In this document: piece by piece, positions 20,037 through 28,048 of the stretch
Position numbering within the stretch: the first letter of the stretch is position 1
How the letters are laid out: each line of letters starts with the position of its first letter
NCBI GenBank assembly: GCA_019639175.1
Contig: JAHBSK010000010.1
Coordinates: 62,001 to 126,000, forward strand
Reading direction: 5' to 3'
Length of the DNA: 64,000 bases
DNA from: Acidobacteriota bacterium
GTDB lineage: Bacteria > Acidobacteriota > Blastocatellia > Pyrinomonadales > Pyrinomonadaceae
The notes under the pieces: generated by a model
Database searches by the model: none
What the model was told of the DNA's origin: nothing
Seen by the model: the letters and a program-made list of their open reading frames with translations, nothing else
Made by a program: the position numbers and the translations under genes

Positions 20037-21452
20037 ATGTCAAAAGCACGGTTCGGAATGGTTGGCCTCGGGACAATGGGCCGGAATTTTTTGCTGAATA
20101 TCGCAGACGATGGTTTTTCCTGCGTCGGGTATGATCTGGATGCGGAAAAGCGTCGGCTGCTGCTTGAGGAAGGGAAGCAATGGAACGTAATGGCTGCCGA
20201 ATCACCCGCCGATCTGGCAGGAAAGCTCGAAACGCCACGCTCGATAATGCTGCTGGTGCCTGCCGGAAAGATAGTTGATGCGGTGATCGAAGACCTGCTG
20301 CCGCATCTGGAAAAAGGCGATCTGATAATCGACGGCGGTAATTCGCATTTCACGGACACCGAACGCCGCGAAGCATATCTTGCCGAAAAAGGCATCGGAT
20401 TTCTCGGCGTGGGTGTTTCAGGCGGCGAAGAAGGCGCTCGGCTTGGGCCGAGCATCATGCCCGGCGGCAGCCGCGACTATTACGCCCGCGTCGCGCCGGT
20501 TTTTGAGGCCGTAGCAGCAAAGGTTGACGGCGAACCATGCGTAGCATATATGGGCAGCGGTTCGGCCGGGCATTTTGTAAAGATGGTCCACAATGGCATC
20601 GAATATGCCATGATGCAGCTCATTGCCGAAGCCTACGACCTGCTCCGAGGAACGCCGAAATCCCTATCGGCGGGTGAAGTTTTTGCCGACTGGAATAAAG
20701 GCAAACTAAACTCTTTTCTTATCGAAATTACCGCGACAGTTCTTAAAAAGATCGACGACGAAACCGGCAAGCCGCTGGTCGAAATGATCCTCGACACCGC
20801 CGGGCAAAAGGGAACGGGCAAATGGACATCGCAGGCGGCAATGGACCACGGCATTCCGATCCCGACAATAGATTCAGCCGTTTCGATGCGGCAGATCTCC
20901 GCGCAAAAGGACTTACGACATGATATCTGGGCCAGCAACACTTGGGCGGAAGGAACTGAATCAAATACTCCAATTAACAATTTTCAAGTAACAATTGACA
21001 ATTTGCACGATGCCCTTTATGCGGCATTCATAGTGTCTTACGCACAGGGAATGTCGTTGCTGCAAGCCGCTTCTGAGGAGAAAGGCTATGGTCTTGATCT
21101 CGCAGAAATAGCAAAAATATGGCGCGGCGGCTGCATCATTCGCTCCGCGATGCTTGAGGACATCAGAGCGGCATTTGCCGAAGACAGCGCCTTGCCGAAC
21201 TTATTATTGAACCTGAAATTTGCAGAAGAGATAAAGAAAAATCTTTCGGCATTGAGAAATACCGTCACCCAGTTTGCATCTGCGGGCATACCTGCGATGT
21301 GTTTTTCGTCGGCTTTGGCATACATCGACGCATTTTCATCAGAACGCCTGCCGGCAAATCTTACCCAGGCCCAACGGGACTACTTCGGCGCGCATACATA
21401 TCAACGCATCGACAAAGATGGCGTTTTTCATACGGCGAATTGGGAAAGCTGA
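20037..21452 (+). CDS. gnd: 6-phosphogluconate dehydrogenase, decarboxylating
   Basis: Converts 6-phosphogluconate and NADP to ribulose 5-phosphate and CO2 in the oxidative pentose phosphate pathway. The 471-residue length is normal. Motifs seen: the dinucleotide fold GMVGLGTMGRNF, IDGGNSHFTDTERR, the substrate loop GVGVSGGEEGARLGPSIMPGG, the catalytic KMVHNGIEYAMMQ with Lys and His, IWRGGCIIR, and the C-terminal AHTYQRID. The codons for NTPINNFQVTIDNLHDA (about residues 311-327) coincide with an AT-rich dispersed repeat (20970-21005) found elsewhere between genes. That part replaces a weakly conserved loop of the family and makes the protein a few residues longer there. rpe, the next pentose-phosphate enzyme, is at 52685. 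Confidence 0.95.
   Translation: MSKARFGMVGLGTMGRNFLLNIADDGFSCVGYDLDAEKRRLLLEEGKQWNVMAAESPADLAGKLETPRSIMLLVPAGKIVDAVIEDLLPHLEKGDLIIDGGNSHFTDTERREAYLAEKGIGFLGVGVSGGEEGARLGPSIMPGGSRDYYARVAPVFEAVAAKVDGEPCVAYMGSGSAGHFVKMVHNGIEYAMMQLIAEAYDLLRGTPKSLSAGEVFADWNKGKLNSFLIEITATVLKKIDDETGKPLVEMILDTAGQKGTGKWTSQAAMDHGIPIPTIDSAVSMRQISAQKDLRHDIWASNTWAEGTESNTPINNFQVTIDNLHDALYAAFIVSYAQGMSLLQAASEEKGYGLDLAEIAKIWRGGCIIRSAMLEDIRAAFAEDSALPNLLLNLKFAEEIKKNLSALRNTVTQFASAGIPAMCFSSALAYIDAFSSERLPANLTQAQRDYFGAHTYQRIDKDGVFHTANWES
20970..21005. repeat. AT-rich dispersed repeat inside gnd
   Basis: The sequence beginning CCAATTAACAATTTTCAAGT has the same vocabulary (CAATTAAC, AATTTTCAA, GACAATTTG) as the intergenic copy at 31342-31380. 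It stays in frame within gnd. Confidence 0.5.
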
Positions 21453-21573
21453 GTTTCAATTACCGTTTATTATTTTCCAGTTTCTTCGGCTTCCGCAATT
21501 TGAAATCGGATCATGCAACTTATAGATTTCCATTTGCGTGTAGAATAAATAGGTCTTGCTTCAGTCTATAAAA

Positions 21574-21993
21574 ATGATAACCGATTACAGCAAAATTCCT
21601 TTTATTATTTTGATCTGCGTGATTCTTGGCAGTTGTAATTTGGGTTCGAGGATCCAGGTTGAGGAGATCATACAAAATGTACATGAAATTCGTAATGCTC
21701 AACTGGATTTTCGCCAGAACAATATGCGTTACGGATCGCTGAAAGAACTGGTTGGGTCAGGCTTTCTTAGCGACGATCTGGAAGATGGCAAAAATGCGGG
21801 GTATGTATTTGAGTTGATAAATGAGGAAGACAGATACCAACTGACCGTGTTTATGGATAATAAGGACAGCCAAAGCATCAAGGAAGATCAAGAGCGGCTG
21901 TCGTTATAGTTAGATGAAACGGGGATCATTAGAGCCAGTCTTGACCCAAAGGTTCTGGCAAATCCGAATAGTGAGCCAATAAGACAAAAATGA
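21574..21993 (+). pseudogene. Pilin-like lipoprotein gene interrupted by one in-frame TAG
   Basis: The frame opens at ATG 21574 with a lipoprotein signal (IILICVILGSC). A segment typical of pilin-like proteins of this phylum follows: a helix with EIRNAQLDFRQNN, then MRYGSLKELVGSGFL, and GKNAGYVFEL. It reaches TAG at 21907-21909 after QERLSL. In the same frame after the stop the sequence continues LDETGIIRASLDPKVLAN and ends at TGA 21991-21993, which is the expected C-terminal strand of such proteins (compare D-E-T-G-x-I-R). Changing the TAG to a Tyr codon would restore a 139-residue protein. The gene is either recently inactivated, read through at UAG, or affected by a sequencing error. The lipobox in place of the prepilin cleavage site is also unusual. 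Confidence 0.7.
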
Positions 21994-22118
21994 TCGAATA
22001 AATAAAACGCCGATGCCAATATTATTGACTTGCTTTGCAAGGTTAAATGATAGATATTTTGTTCAAATTTCGCGTTTCCACTCAGAGACCTAAATTTGCC
22101 ACGGAAGGTGCGACACCG

Positions 22119-22598
22119 GTGAGATATATCAGAACATTTACGCTGATCCTTGGGGCGATCAGCTTTATTATCGTTATTGGCGGGGCGGTTTATGAGCATC
22201 TGGCGATAGTTCCAGTTTGGACATCGGCGGTTCCGGCATCGCTTTCGATGATGCAGGGCGAATATGCGATCGCGCCGACGCGATTCTGGATGCCGATACA
22301 TCCCGTAACGCTGCTGCTGTTGGTCTCCGGCCTGTTGTTGAACTGGCGAAGCGGAGCACGCAATTTCATCATCGTCGCACTCGTGGGATATGTGCTGGTG
22401 CTGCTTGTAACGTTTCTCTTTTTTGTTCCGGAACTGATGGCACTGACGCAAACCGCTTATTCGCTGAACGTCGATCCTGATCTGACCCGCAGGGCGAAAA
22501 ACTGGGAATTATATAGCTTGATACGCCTTTGCTTTTTGATCCTGCTGGCGGTGGTTCTGTTGTTCGGCGTGGCGAAGGTGTCAGAAAAGGAGAATTAG
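22119..22598 (+). CDS. Four-helix integral membrane protein, possibly DUF1772-like
   Basis: A small membrane protein of about 159 residues with four hydrophobic segments: after RYIRTFT, around HPVTLLLLVSGLLLNW, around FIIVALVGYVLVLLVTFLFFV, and near the C-terminus. A loop between helix 1 and 2 contains APTRFWMPIHP. The GTG at 22119 is preferred, with AAGGTG upstream, because the earlier ATG at 22047 adds a polar stretch that does not look like part of the fold. The helix count and the WxxxHP loop recall DUF1772, but this is a weak match by eye. Function unknown. Confidence 0.6.
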   Translation: MRYIRTFTLILGAISFIIVIGGAVYEHLAIVPVWTSAVPASLSMMQGEYAIAPTRFWMPIHPVTLLLLVSGLLLNWRSGARNFIIVALVGYVLVLLVTFLFFVPELMALTQTAYSLNVDPDLTRRAKNWELYSLIRLCFLILLAVVLLFGVAKVSEKEN

Positions 22599-22627
22599 CC
22601 TGTATTTTCACCGGCCACTCATTTTTA

Positions 22628-23479
22628 CTACCCGGCTGAAACGATCTCCCAGGCGCCGTCGGTTTTCAGGAGCTTTGCCATGAGGGCGGCGTGGACGGCG
22701 TGTCCGGATTTTTCGGCGGTGATCTTGCCGAGAACGGGCAGGCCGGCGAGGGCGACATCGCCGATGATATCGAGTATCTTGTGGCGAACAAATTCATCGC
22801 TGAAACGCAGCGGCGTTTCGTTGAGCATACCGCTGTCGGTCAGCACAATGGCATTGTCCAGCGAACCGCCAAGCGCCAGATTCGCCTTGCGGAGCATATC
22901 TATCTCGTGCGTAAACCCAAATGTCCGTGCCGAGGCGATCTCGCGGCCGTAGGAACCGTTGTCAGCGACAAAATGAAATGACTGGCGTTTGATAAAAGGG
23001 TGGTCAAAATCTATAACGCACTCGATCTCAAATCCGCTCGCCGGTTCGATCGACATTTTGCGTCCGTCCTGATCGTAATCCACCTTTTTCAGCACTTGCA
23101 GAAATCTTTTCGGGGCATGTTGTTCGACTACGCCGGCCTTGAGTATCAGATCGTAGAAATTCTCGCTTGATCCGTCGAGGATAGGTATCTCGATATTGTC
23201 CAGTTCGATAAAACAATTATCCACGCCCGCACCTCTAAGGGCAGAGAGCAGATGTTCACAGGTAGAAAGCACCACGCCGCGACGCACAAGCGTTGTCGCA
23301 TAGCTGCAATGGCCGACATACTCGACCGAGGCCGGTATCTCAAAATCATCCAGGTCCGTGCGGACAAAAATATATCCGGTATTTTCGGGCGCCGGTTTGA
23401 GTTTGAGATTCACATCTACACCCGTGTGCAGACCGATCCCCGAGATCTCAATTGACTTGGCAAGCGTAGTCTGGTTCAT
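22628..23479 (-). CDS. lpxC: UDP-3-O-acyl-N-acetylglucosamine deacetylase
   Basis: Zinc enzyme for the committed step of lipid A synthesis, in the cytoplasm. The two-domain structure is recognisable: the first domain has GIGLHTG and STCEHLLSAL (zinc His), and the second has the HKILDIIGD motif (zinc His and Asp plus the catalytic neighbourhood) and the general-acid His in SGHAVHAALM. The start ATG at 23479 (MNQTTLAKS) is preferred over one 21 bases upstream because the family begins directly at the QxTL strand. At 283 residues it is slightly shorter than the E. coli enzyme. No other lpx gene lies nearby. It shows the organism has an LPS-type outer membrane. Confidence 0.95.
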   Translation of the reverse strand: MNQTTLAKSIEISGIGLHTGVDVNLKLKPAPENTGYIFVRTDLDDFEIPASVEYVGHCSYATTLVRRGVVLSTCEHLLSALRGAGVDNCFIELDNIEIPILDGSSENFYDLILKAGVVEQHAPKRFLQVLKKVDYDQDGRKMSIEPASGFEIECVIDFDHPFIKRQSFHFVADNGSYGREIASARTFGFTHEIDMLRKANLALGGSLDNAIVLTDSGMLNETPLRFSDEFVRHKILDIIGDVALAGLPVLGKITAEKSGHAVHAALMAKLLKTDGAWEIVSAG

Positions 23480-23611
23480 ATTCGCATAAATCTTAATCAA
23501 ATTGTGTGCCGTTAAGGAGATTTTGCGAAAACACTCTTTTTACTACGATTTGCTGAAATTAGACCGTTGGAGTGACTGGAAACTGTTGCCTTTTTGCGAC
23601 AGAGTTGTAGC

Positions 23612-23648
23612 CGAATTTACTATTAACGATTTACAATTTACAATTTAC
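23612..23648. repeat. AT-rich dispersed repeat upstream of the 23656 gene
   Basis: The run GAATTTACTATTAACGATTT followed by two copies of ACAATTTAC belongs to the same family as 31342-31380 and 31703-31782. It ends 8 bases before the next start codon. Confidence 0.45.
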
Positions 23649-23655
23649 TTATCTT

Positions 23656-24240
23656 ATGGCTATTCAAACTGCGGGACAGAAGACCGCAAAAGCAGTAAAA
23701 CTAAAAATTGAGGATCAGTCCACGATCGATCTTCCGAAGGGAACCGAGGAACACATCCGGAAAGTATTTGACTGGATACCGATAGAACACCTTCGCGGCC
23801 TGGAACGCGTCAAGATCGTGGATTTTATAAACGACCCACGGCTGAAGAATCTGGACGTGCCGATGAAGGGCGATCTGCCGGGGCTTTATCATCCCAAGGT
23901 CGGCAATCAAAATGCGTGGTTTGAGGTATCGGCGGGAGCCTTGCTGCAGCCGACCGAAGGCTTTGCAAAACGCTGGATGGCTAAGACATCGTTCAAGCCA
24001 AATCTGGCGGGGCTATTGTTTTCTCTGGTCGGACAGCATTATTACCTGACACTTCGGCATTCTGTCAAAAAACAGAACATGGAGCCGCAGATACGCCAGT
24101 ATGCCGAGAAAAATCTGCGTGCCTGGAGCGAAGAACAGAACAAGCACAGTTTCCGCGCCAAACTCTTCAAACCCATCCGCCCATTCGTTGAACGCTGGGC
24201 GAAATGGCTGAATAAAAAAGCGGCGCAGAAAAAGGGCTGA
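23656..24240 (+). CDS. Protein of unknown function, 194 residues
   Basis: A soluble basic protein with no signal peptide. The N-terminal half reads as alternating strands and helices (IPIEHLRGLERVKIVDFI), the middle holds GLYHPKVGNQNAWFEV, and the C-terminal third is helical and rich in Lys, Arg and Trp (KPIRPFVERWAKWLNKKAAQ). The arrangement around LVGQHYYLTLRHSVKK recalls the zinc helix of minimal metalloproteases (HExxH), but the Glu is absent and the spacing differs, so no enzyme activity is claimed. The gene following it encodes an EVE-domain protein 55 bases downstream. Confidence 0.6.
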   Translation: MAIQTAGQKTAKAVKLKIEDQSTIDLPKGTEEHIRKVFDWIPIEHLRGLERVKIVDFINDPRLKNLDVPMKGDLPGLYHPKVGNQNAWFEVSAGALLQPTEGFAKRWMAKTSFKPNLAGLLFSLVGQHYYLTLRHSVKKQNMEPQIRQYAEKNLRAWSEEQNKHSFRAKLFKPIRPFVERWAKWLNKKAAQKKG

Positions 24241-24295
24241 TCGTTAATAGTTAATGGTTGGCAGCAGCGATCAACCATTCACCATTCACAAACTT

Positions 24296-24700
24296 ATGAA
24301 CTATTGGTTAGTAAAACAGGAACCCGAATCTTATTCATTTGAGACGTTTCAGGGCGAAGGCAAGACGGATTGGACCGGTGTGAGAAATTACACGGCGCGT
24401 AATAACCTGCGTGCGATGAAAAACGGCGATAAGGTGCTTTATTATCATTCCGGCGGTGAACGCTCGGTCGTCGGGCTGGCAAAAGTGACTAAAACAGCAT
24501 TTCCCGATCCGACGGGTGAGGGCGATACGTGGTCAGCGGTGGAACTTGAAGCCGGAAAGGCTGTAAAAAATCCCGTGACGCTTGCCGCGATAAAAGCGAA
24601 TCCAAAGCTGGCAAATATTGCCCTGATAAAACTCTCGCGGCTTTCGGTCGTGCCGCTGACAAACGAAGAGTATGACGAGATAATCACAATGTCTAAATAA
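24296..24700 (+). CDS. EVE-domain protein (thymocyte nuclear protein 1-like)
   Basis: A 134-residue single EVE domain, a PUA-like fold thought to bind modified nucleobases in DNA or RNA. Recognisable parts are the start NYWLVKQEPESYSFE, WTGVRNYTARNNLR, the central DKVLYYHSGGE and VVGLAKV, and FPDPTG. The start is the ATG at 24296, as the family begins right at the W-L-V-K strand. Its ligand and pathway are unknown. Homologues are widely conserved single genes. No restriction-modification genes flank it. Confidence 0.9.
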   Translation: MNYWLVKQEPESYSFETFQGEGKTDWTGVRNYTARNNLRAMKNGDKVLYYHSGGERSVVGLAKVTKTAFPDPTGEGDTWSAVELEAGKAVKNPVTLAAIKANPKLANIALIKLSRLSVVPLTNEEYDEIITMSK

Positions 24701-24791
24701 TGGTTTGCGCGGTTCCCAGGTGGTTTCGCCATCGGTATATGACGTCGATTCATTCTCTGGCGAAAAAGAGTTTTTTTGTTGAGATATTAAG

Positions 24792-24828
24792 AACAGCATT
24801 CAGCTATCAGCCGTAAGCTGTCAGTTTT
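24792..24828. repeat. Short dispersed repeat, inverted copy of 18701-18735
   Basis: The sequence starting AACAGCATTCAGCTATCAGC reads on the minus strand as AAACTGACAGC...GGCTGATAGCTGAATGCTGTT, matching the copy at 18701-18735 in unit and order. Confidence 0.45.
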
Positions 24829-24920
24829 ACGCGGCCGTAAGTGCGACCATAGATAGCCCTTATGTTCACATTACAAATTTGAGATCTCAGATCTGAAATT
24901 GTTTTCCGTGTCCACCTATT

Positions 24921-26276
24921 ATGAGAAAAGAAGCCGTTGCCTACTATCACGAACTCCTTGAAGACAAGGAACTCGCTCATGAGTCAGCCCGCGTTCTGGA
25001 CGAGGGCCTGGAAAATGCCAGGCTTATTTTCGGCGGCCGCCGTCTGTCGCCGTATCTGCGTCCGCATTTTATAACGTCGGCTGAATGGGAACGCACGAAG
25101 CAGATATGCGAGACCATCTGGGGAACTTTGCAAAAAGTGAAGAATGCCGCTGTCGAAGATGACGCTCTGCTGGATGAACTTGGCATAACCGAAATAGAAA
25201 AAGAACTGGTCAAGATCGATCCGAAATACAGCCAGGTCTCGCCGACCGCCAGGCTGGATTCATTTCTTACGGATGATGCATACAGTTTTGTTGAGCTTAA
25301 TGGCGAAAGTCCGGCGGGCATCGCCTATGCCGATTCGGCATCGGAGATCTTTGAACAGCTTCCGGTGATGAAAAAATTTGCGGAACGCTATCCTTTTTCC
25401 CGTCTTGAGGGGCGGTCAAAGATGCTGAAAGTGCTGCTTGACTGCTACGAGGAATTTCTCGGAGGCAAGCCGGAAAAGGCGCCTGTAATTGCAATAGTTG
25501 ACCTCAAAGATCTGCCGACACAAAAGGAATTTGAACTTTTTCGCGATTATTTTGAATATTCCGGCTACACGTCTGTCATCTGTTCACCCGATGAACTGGA
25601 GTGTGACAACGGCGAGCTTTTTTATGACGGTTTGAAGATAGACATCGTTTACAAAAGGCTTTTAGTAAATGAATATCTTCCGATAATGGATCAGTATCCG
25701 GCTTTGCTCCAGGCCTGTCAGGCCGGAACGGTTTGTATGGTCAACAGTTTTCGCGGAAAATTGATCCATAAAAAAGCAATTTTCTCTATCCTCACAAACG
25801 AAAAATATGCACATTTGTTTAGTGAGACGGAGCATAATGCTATAAAAGAACACGTTCCGTGGACTCGTAAATTCCGTCAGGAAAGCACATTCAACGGCGG
25901 ACAGGAGATCGACCTTGTTGAATGGACAAGGGCAAATTCGTCAAAACTCGTCCTGAAACCAAATGATGATTACGGCGGCCACGGCATTTACATCGGCTGG
26001 AATCTGGACGCGGCCGAATGGGATGCGGCAATTGAATCCGCGCTGGCAAACGGAGATTATCTGGTACAGGAACGCGTCGCCACGGCTAAAGAAGACTTTC
26101 CGATGCTTTTTGACGAACAAGGAAAATGGGCAATGATCGAACAGCTTGTCGATCTCGATCCTTTGCTCTACAACGGCGTCGTCGGTTCGGCGTTCACAAG
26201 GCTTTCGTCATCCGAACTTGCAAATGTTTCCAGCGGCGGCGGAATGGTTCCGACCTTTATTTTAGACCGCGATTGA
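24921..26276 (+). CDS. ATP-grasp family protein (glutathionylspermidine-synthase-like or circularly permuted type)
   Basis: A 451-residue cytoplasmic protein. The middle contains SFVELNGESPAGIAYAD, like the substrate-binding part of circularly permuted ATP-grasp enzymes. The second half has KLVLKPNDDYGGHGIYIG, an ATP-grasp glycine loop with conserved Lys, followed by YLVQERV with the adenine-contact Glu. The C-terminal SSGGGMVPTFI resembles the closing strand of that fold. Such enzymes ligate a carboxylate and an amine or thiol using ATP. The substrate is unknown and no peptide or partner gene is adjacent. Known relatives include glutathionylspermidine synthase and uncharacterised permuted ATP-grasp ligases. 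Confidence 0.75.
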   Translation: MRKEAVAYYHELLEDKELAHESARVLDEGLENARLIFGGRRLSPYLRPHFITSAEWERTKQICETIWGTLQKVKNAAVEDDALLDELGITEIEKELVKIDPKYSQVSPTARLDSFLTDDAYSFVELNGESPAGIAYADSASEIFEQLPVMKKFAERYPFSRLEGRSKMLKVLLDCYEEFLGGKPEKAPVIAIVDLKDLPTQKEFELFRDYFEYSGYTSVICSPDELECDNGELFYDGLKIDIVYKRLLVNEYLPIMDQYPALLQACQAGTVCMVNSFRGKLIHKKAIFSILTNEKYAHLFSETEHNAIKEHVPWTRKFRQESTFNGGQEIDLVEWTRANSSKLVLKPNDDYGGHGIYIGWNLDAAEWDAAIESALANGDYLVQERVATAKEDFPMLFDEQGKWAMIEQLVDLDPLLYNGVVGSAFTRLSSSELANVSSGGGMVPTFILDRD

Positions 26277-26554
26277 CCGACTTGAACGACCTGACAAATG
26301 AGGCGGTCTGATTCAAAATGCTTTATATTTTTATCGGACTCGTTTAGTATAGTAATGATGTTCGATCGTCCCTGTTTTATATTCACTGAACATCCCAAAT
26401 AAACGGACACAGATTTTGTTCATACTTTCCGGTGTTCTCCTTCGGCCTCCGTTCAGAAGGTTCTGTAATATTCGCCTCGCGTTTCTTTTTGAATATGAGT
26501 TGCCGTCATTTATGCCACTGTGTCCTATAAAAAAATCATCCTGGGGGAATTGTC

Positions 26555-28036
26555 ATGATCCGAGCGTTTTTGCTGATCAATTTTCTGTTTATCTTGTCAT
26601 TGTCAGGTTCTGTCCTGGCTCAACAGCGGCATTCTCAGACGCTGTTCCATTATAAAAAAGCTCCGGCTTCTGCGGATGCACGGTATTCCGCAGCCGCAGT
26701 GAAAGAAGCCGTGATAGCAATGATCCCGGCGTCGCTCGTGTCTGATTCGACGACATTTGAAATACCGCTTTTTGACGGAAAGACCTACACTGCGGTCAGA
26801 CGTGATTTGGAACTTAGGGCATCTGATGACTATACATGGCGTGGCGTGATAAAGGACGGACAAGCCGATCTCGATGTAATGCTTACATTCAAGTCCGGCT
26901 ATGCGGTGGGACTTATCTATGCCCCTGACGCTGTTTATGAGATCTCCACCAGAGGCGATGAGCAGGTCATTACACAGATCGACCAGTCACGCTATCCCGT
27001 TTGCGGAGGTGAACCCGCGCCTCTGCCGCTGTCCGATAACACGGACAGGAGCGACGCGTTCCTGCTTGGCGGTGTAGCTCAGGATTCGGGCGACAGGATA
27101 GATGTTCTGATGGTTTACACGCCGGCGACAAGAAATATGTTGGGCGGCCACACCCAAGCGGCGACATTTGCCCAGGCCGCGATCGATTCCGCGAACACGA
27201 CCTATATCAACAGCGGCATTCGGATGCGCGTTCGAATGGTCCATGCGGAGGAGTACAATTTTGTCGAAACTGCCAGTTCCAGTGCGGACCTCACTTCGCT
27301 CAGGTCAAATGCTGCCATTCAGGCTCTTCGCAACACGCACCAGGCCGATCTTGTTGCCATGATCGGCGAAATGACCGACAACTGCGGCATCGCATATTTG
27401 CTCACCACTCAAGCACACGTCGCTTCGGGATACTCCTATACCGCACGGAGTTGTTCGATAGGAAATCTTTCGTTCGCTCACGAACTCGGCCACAATATGG
27501 GCAGCGCTCATAATCCTGAGAACAGCGGCAGTTCGCCGTGGTTTCCTTATAGTTATGGCCATTATGTGAACGGCGTCTTTAGGACGGTCATGTCTTATGT
27601 CAATCCGTGTCCGAACGGTTGTACACGGCGTCCTTATTTTTCCAATCCGGCGGTTTCCTTCAATGGTCATCCTGTTGGGATAGACACTGCCCGCGATAAT
27701 GTCCGTTCCATCAACAACACCGCGGACATTTTGGCAAATTTCCGCTATAGCGGAAGCAGCATAACCCTGACAAATTTCAGCAGCGGTGATATGCTGCCTC
27801 GCGGCATTACGCGCAATATCCAATGGACGTCAAACAATGTCGGAGGCAGCGTCCGCATTGAATACTCGCGTGACGAAGGCAAGACGTGGGAGGTTCTTCA
27901 TGCCTCGACACCAAATGACGGTTCGGCCCCGATCACGCTTTGGGGGCCTGCGACAAAACGGGCGCGCATCCGCATAACAAGCCTGGATGTGCCGTTCGTG
28001 AGCGATTCGAGCGTTGCAAATATCGCCATCCGGTAG
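26555..28036 (+). CDS. Secreted zinc metalloprotease (reprolysin-like metzincin) with C-terminal Ig-like domain
   Basis: A 493-residue exported protease. Signal peptide (residues 1-22), then a propeptide-like region (23-170), then a catalytic domain with the metzincin zinc site HELGHNMGSAH (residues 309-319) and a Met-turn VMSYVNPC. The peptidase start is marked by DRIDVLMVYTPATRN. After about residue 400 a beta-rich domain follows (SSGDMLPRGITRNIQWTSNN ... RDEGKTWEVL), similar to Ig-like or bacterial adhesion modules. A GGGGG ribosome site lies 8 bases before the ATG. It is followed 12 bases downstream by an acyl-CoA carboxylase gene with which it shares no obvious function. Confidence 0.9.
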   Translation: MIRAFLLINFLFILSLSGSVLAQQRHSQTLFHYKKAPASADARYSAAAVKEAVIAMIPASLVSDSTTFEIPLFDGKTYTAVRRDLELRASDDYTWRGVIKDGQADLDVMLTFKSGYAVGLIYAPDAVYEISTRGDEQVITQIDQSRYPVCGGEPAPLPLSDNTDRSDAFLLGGVAQDSGDRIDVLMVYTPATRNMLGGHTQAATFAQAAIDSANTTYINSGIRMRVRMVHAEEYNFVETASSSADLTSLRSNAAIQALRNTHQADLVAMIGEMTDNCGIAYLLTTQAHVASGYSYTARSCSIGNLSFAHELGHNMGSAHNPENSGSSPWFPYSYGHYVNGVFRTVMSYVNPCPNGCTRRPYFSNPAVSFNGHPVGIDTARDNVRSINNTADILANFRYSGSSITLTNFSSGDMLPRGITRNIQWTSNNVGGSVRIEYSRDEGKTWEVLHASTPNDGSAPITLWGPATKRARIRITSLDVPFVSDSSVANIAIR

Positions 28037-28048
28037 CAATATTTACTA

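Noticed and set aside
23656..24240. Zinc metalloprotease assignment for the 194-residue protein
   Set aside because: The helix LVGQHYYLTLRHSVKK has no HExxH and the catalytic Glu is missing. The resemblance is too weak.
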